Virus record (IMG/VR): IMGVR_UViG_3300037963_001839
Span: 1 to 32,737 of that record
Length of the DNA: 32,737 bases
Strand: one strand, 5' to 3'
From: a virus
Shown: in pieces, positions 31,994 through 32,737 of the stretch
Layout of the letters: the number at the start of each line of letters is the position of its first letter
Position numbering within the stretch: the first letter of the stretch is position 1
Program-made: the position numbers and the translations under genes
Notes under the pieces: generated by a model
What the model saw: the letters and a program-made list of their open reading frames with translations, nothing else
Database searches by the model: none
Told to the model about the DNA's origin: nothing

Positions 31994-32003
31994 GGAGAGT
32001 GTT

Positions 32004-32177
32004 ATGGCTTTTTACGAAGTTCTTATCTTTATTATAGCTTTCGTTGGTACTTTGTTACTTCCAATAGGCTATACGGTCTATGACCGGCACCATACAAAAA
32101 ATGGTGTTTTCATTATGGTATATGGTTTCTTTTGTTCAATAGTAACCATTGCTGGCATTATTAATCTTTTAACTTAG
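32004..32177 (+). CDS. 57-aa two-pass membrane protein
   Basis: The ATG at 32004, with AAGGAG 7 bases upstream, opens MAFYEVLIFIIAFVGTLLLP and ends at TAG 32175. Hydrophobic segments at about residues 5-24 and 36-56 flank a basic loop YDRHHTKNG. It starts 10 bases after the ATPase stop and stops 9 bases before the next gene, so it sits in the same unit. Family unknown. Confidence 0.6.
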   Translation: MAFYEVLIFIIAFVGTLLLPIGYTVYDRHHTKNGVFIMVYGFFCSIVTIAGIINLLT

Positions 32178-32186
32178 AGGTATATT

Positions 32187-32737
32187 ATGGCAACTGTCCG
32201 TATGGCTGACTACCTTCGTCACAATATTGTCAAAAAGTTTAAACAACTTTATGACAAGTCTAACCCACCAATTGAGCAAAAAGCTTATCACGGTGACAAA
32301 CTCTATGAGACTTTATTGTCTGGCAAGATTGAGAAACTCAACGAGAAGATTGTAGAGTCTTTTGGAAACATTATTGAGCTTAATGAGCTTCTTATGGAAA
32401 CAGATACTCTTAAAATCAAAACAGACATGATGCTTTATGACTATGAAAGAGAGTATGACGAAATCAAAAGCACACACTTTTATAAAATTAAAGAAAAGTT
32501 TAAAGAAGATGTTGAAATTGAAGTACCTTTGTCTTCTCAGTCTTTAATGTTTTGTCAAAGAGGAGGGTATTACGACACTCCAGCAGCAATTCACGTTGAT
32601 GAATTAACTAGTGTTGATATACCTGACGCAGCAAAAGAGTACATAGAGAAAATTAAGAAGAACCATCAAGATGAATCTTATCGTTATGCTAAAAAGTATA
32701 TAGATTCTGAAAAAGTTGATGAAACTCTTCTTCAGTT
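32187..32737 (+). CDS. Hypothetical marine-phage-type protein, C-terminus beyond the window
   Basis: The ATG at 32187 with AGAGGT 7 bases upstream opens a frame of at least 183 residues running off the edge. It starts MATVRMADYLRHNIVKKFKQ and continues through AYHGDKLYETLLSGKIEKLN. From memory, proteins opening with MATxRM followed by a Lys-rich helix and GDKLY recur in marine phage genomes without known function. The body is Lys/Glu-rich and mostly helical with coiled-coil character. The position beside the MoxR-type ATPase is the only functional hint. Confidence 0.65.
   Translation, partial: MATVRMADYLRHNIVKKFKQLYDKSNPPIEQKAYHGDKLYETLLSGKIEKLNEKIVESFGNIIELNELLMETDTLKIKTDMMLYDYEREYDEIKSTHFYKIKEKFKEDVEIEVPLSSQSLMFCQRGGYYDTPAAIHVDELTSVDIPDAAKEYIEKIKKNHQDESYRYAKKYIDSEKVDETLLQ

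Noticed and set aside
1-32737. Evidence of a prophage (integrase, att site, bacterial flanks)
   Set aside because: No recombinase, no tRNA-linked duplication and no bacterial gene is visible; the whole window is phage-like.

Overview
This window looks like part of the genome of a tailed double-stranded DNA phage (Caudoviricetes), most likely a podovirus-type phage of a marine bacterium. The evidence is a complete packaging and head cassette (HNH protein, small and large terminase, portal, scaffold, major capsid protein), head-tail adaptors, internal or ejected virion proteins and tail fibres, with no bacterial housekeeping genes. The capsid protein resembles the N4 gp56 / DUF4043 family. Several small tail proteins have the look of families common in marine viral genomes. 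I see no integrase, no tRNA and no att site. The host cannot be named from the sequence.

Layout: everything from position 1 to about 26,860 is on the minus strand and reads as one tightly packed late operon with many TAATG or few-base overlaps. In transcription order it holds HNH protein, TerS, TerL, portal, scaffold, a structured spacer, major capsid protein, a hairpin, a small Lys-tailed protein, a DUF6682-like adaptor, a protamine/histone H1-like protein, a 48-aa protein, a second adaptor, a GNAT-like protein, two Ala/Gln-rich internal proteins, a 769-aa protein, a giant polyvalent protein of about 2,525 aa, a BppU-like tail protein, a repetitive Ser-rich fibre protein, a small tail protein, a 912-aa fibre with an S74 intramolecular chaperone, a 116-aa protein, and a tail protein cut by the window edge. 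From about 27,145 to the right edge the genes run on the plus strand: a conserved hypothetical, tiny membrane proteins, an AlkB-like 2OG-Fe(II) oxygenase, several small unknowns, a 243-aa acidic protein, a MoxR-type AAA+ ATPase and an edge-truncated protein. This is probably the early or accessory arm. The two arms diverge from a 286-bp intergenic region.

The most unusual material is non-coding and lies in the right arm. First, a repeated module sits in front of at least four genes: a hairpin whose outer pairs are always CACG/CGTG but whose inner stem varies with compensating changes, then exactly three bases, then CCTTGG and a TTRTGTTATTAA-like block, ending at a Shine-Dalgarno. A fifth copy lacks the hairpin and a sixth is doubtful. 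Second, a 543-bp gap holds 13 GTACC/GGTAC pentamers, including three TGTACC-N3-TGTACC pairs, which looks like an iteron or operator array. Third, a 240-base intergenic stretch folds into a series of hairpins ending in a terminator and could be a small structured RNA.

The most unusual protein is the giant one. It carries two SLOG/Rossmann-like segments, a NADAR (YbiA/DUF1768) domain, a DUF4326-like domain and an HEIGH zinc-peptidase motif inside a long virion-type scaffold. This suggests an ejected, multi-domain protein acting on NAD or ADP-ribose linked chemistry and possibly on host defence. All family assignments are from reading the sequence and memory of the families; no database search was run.
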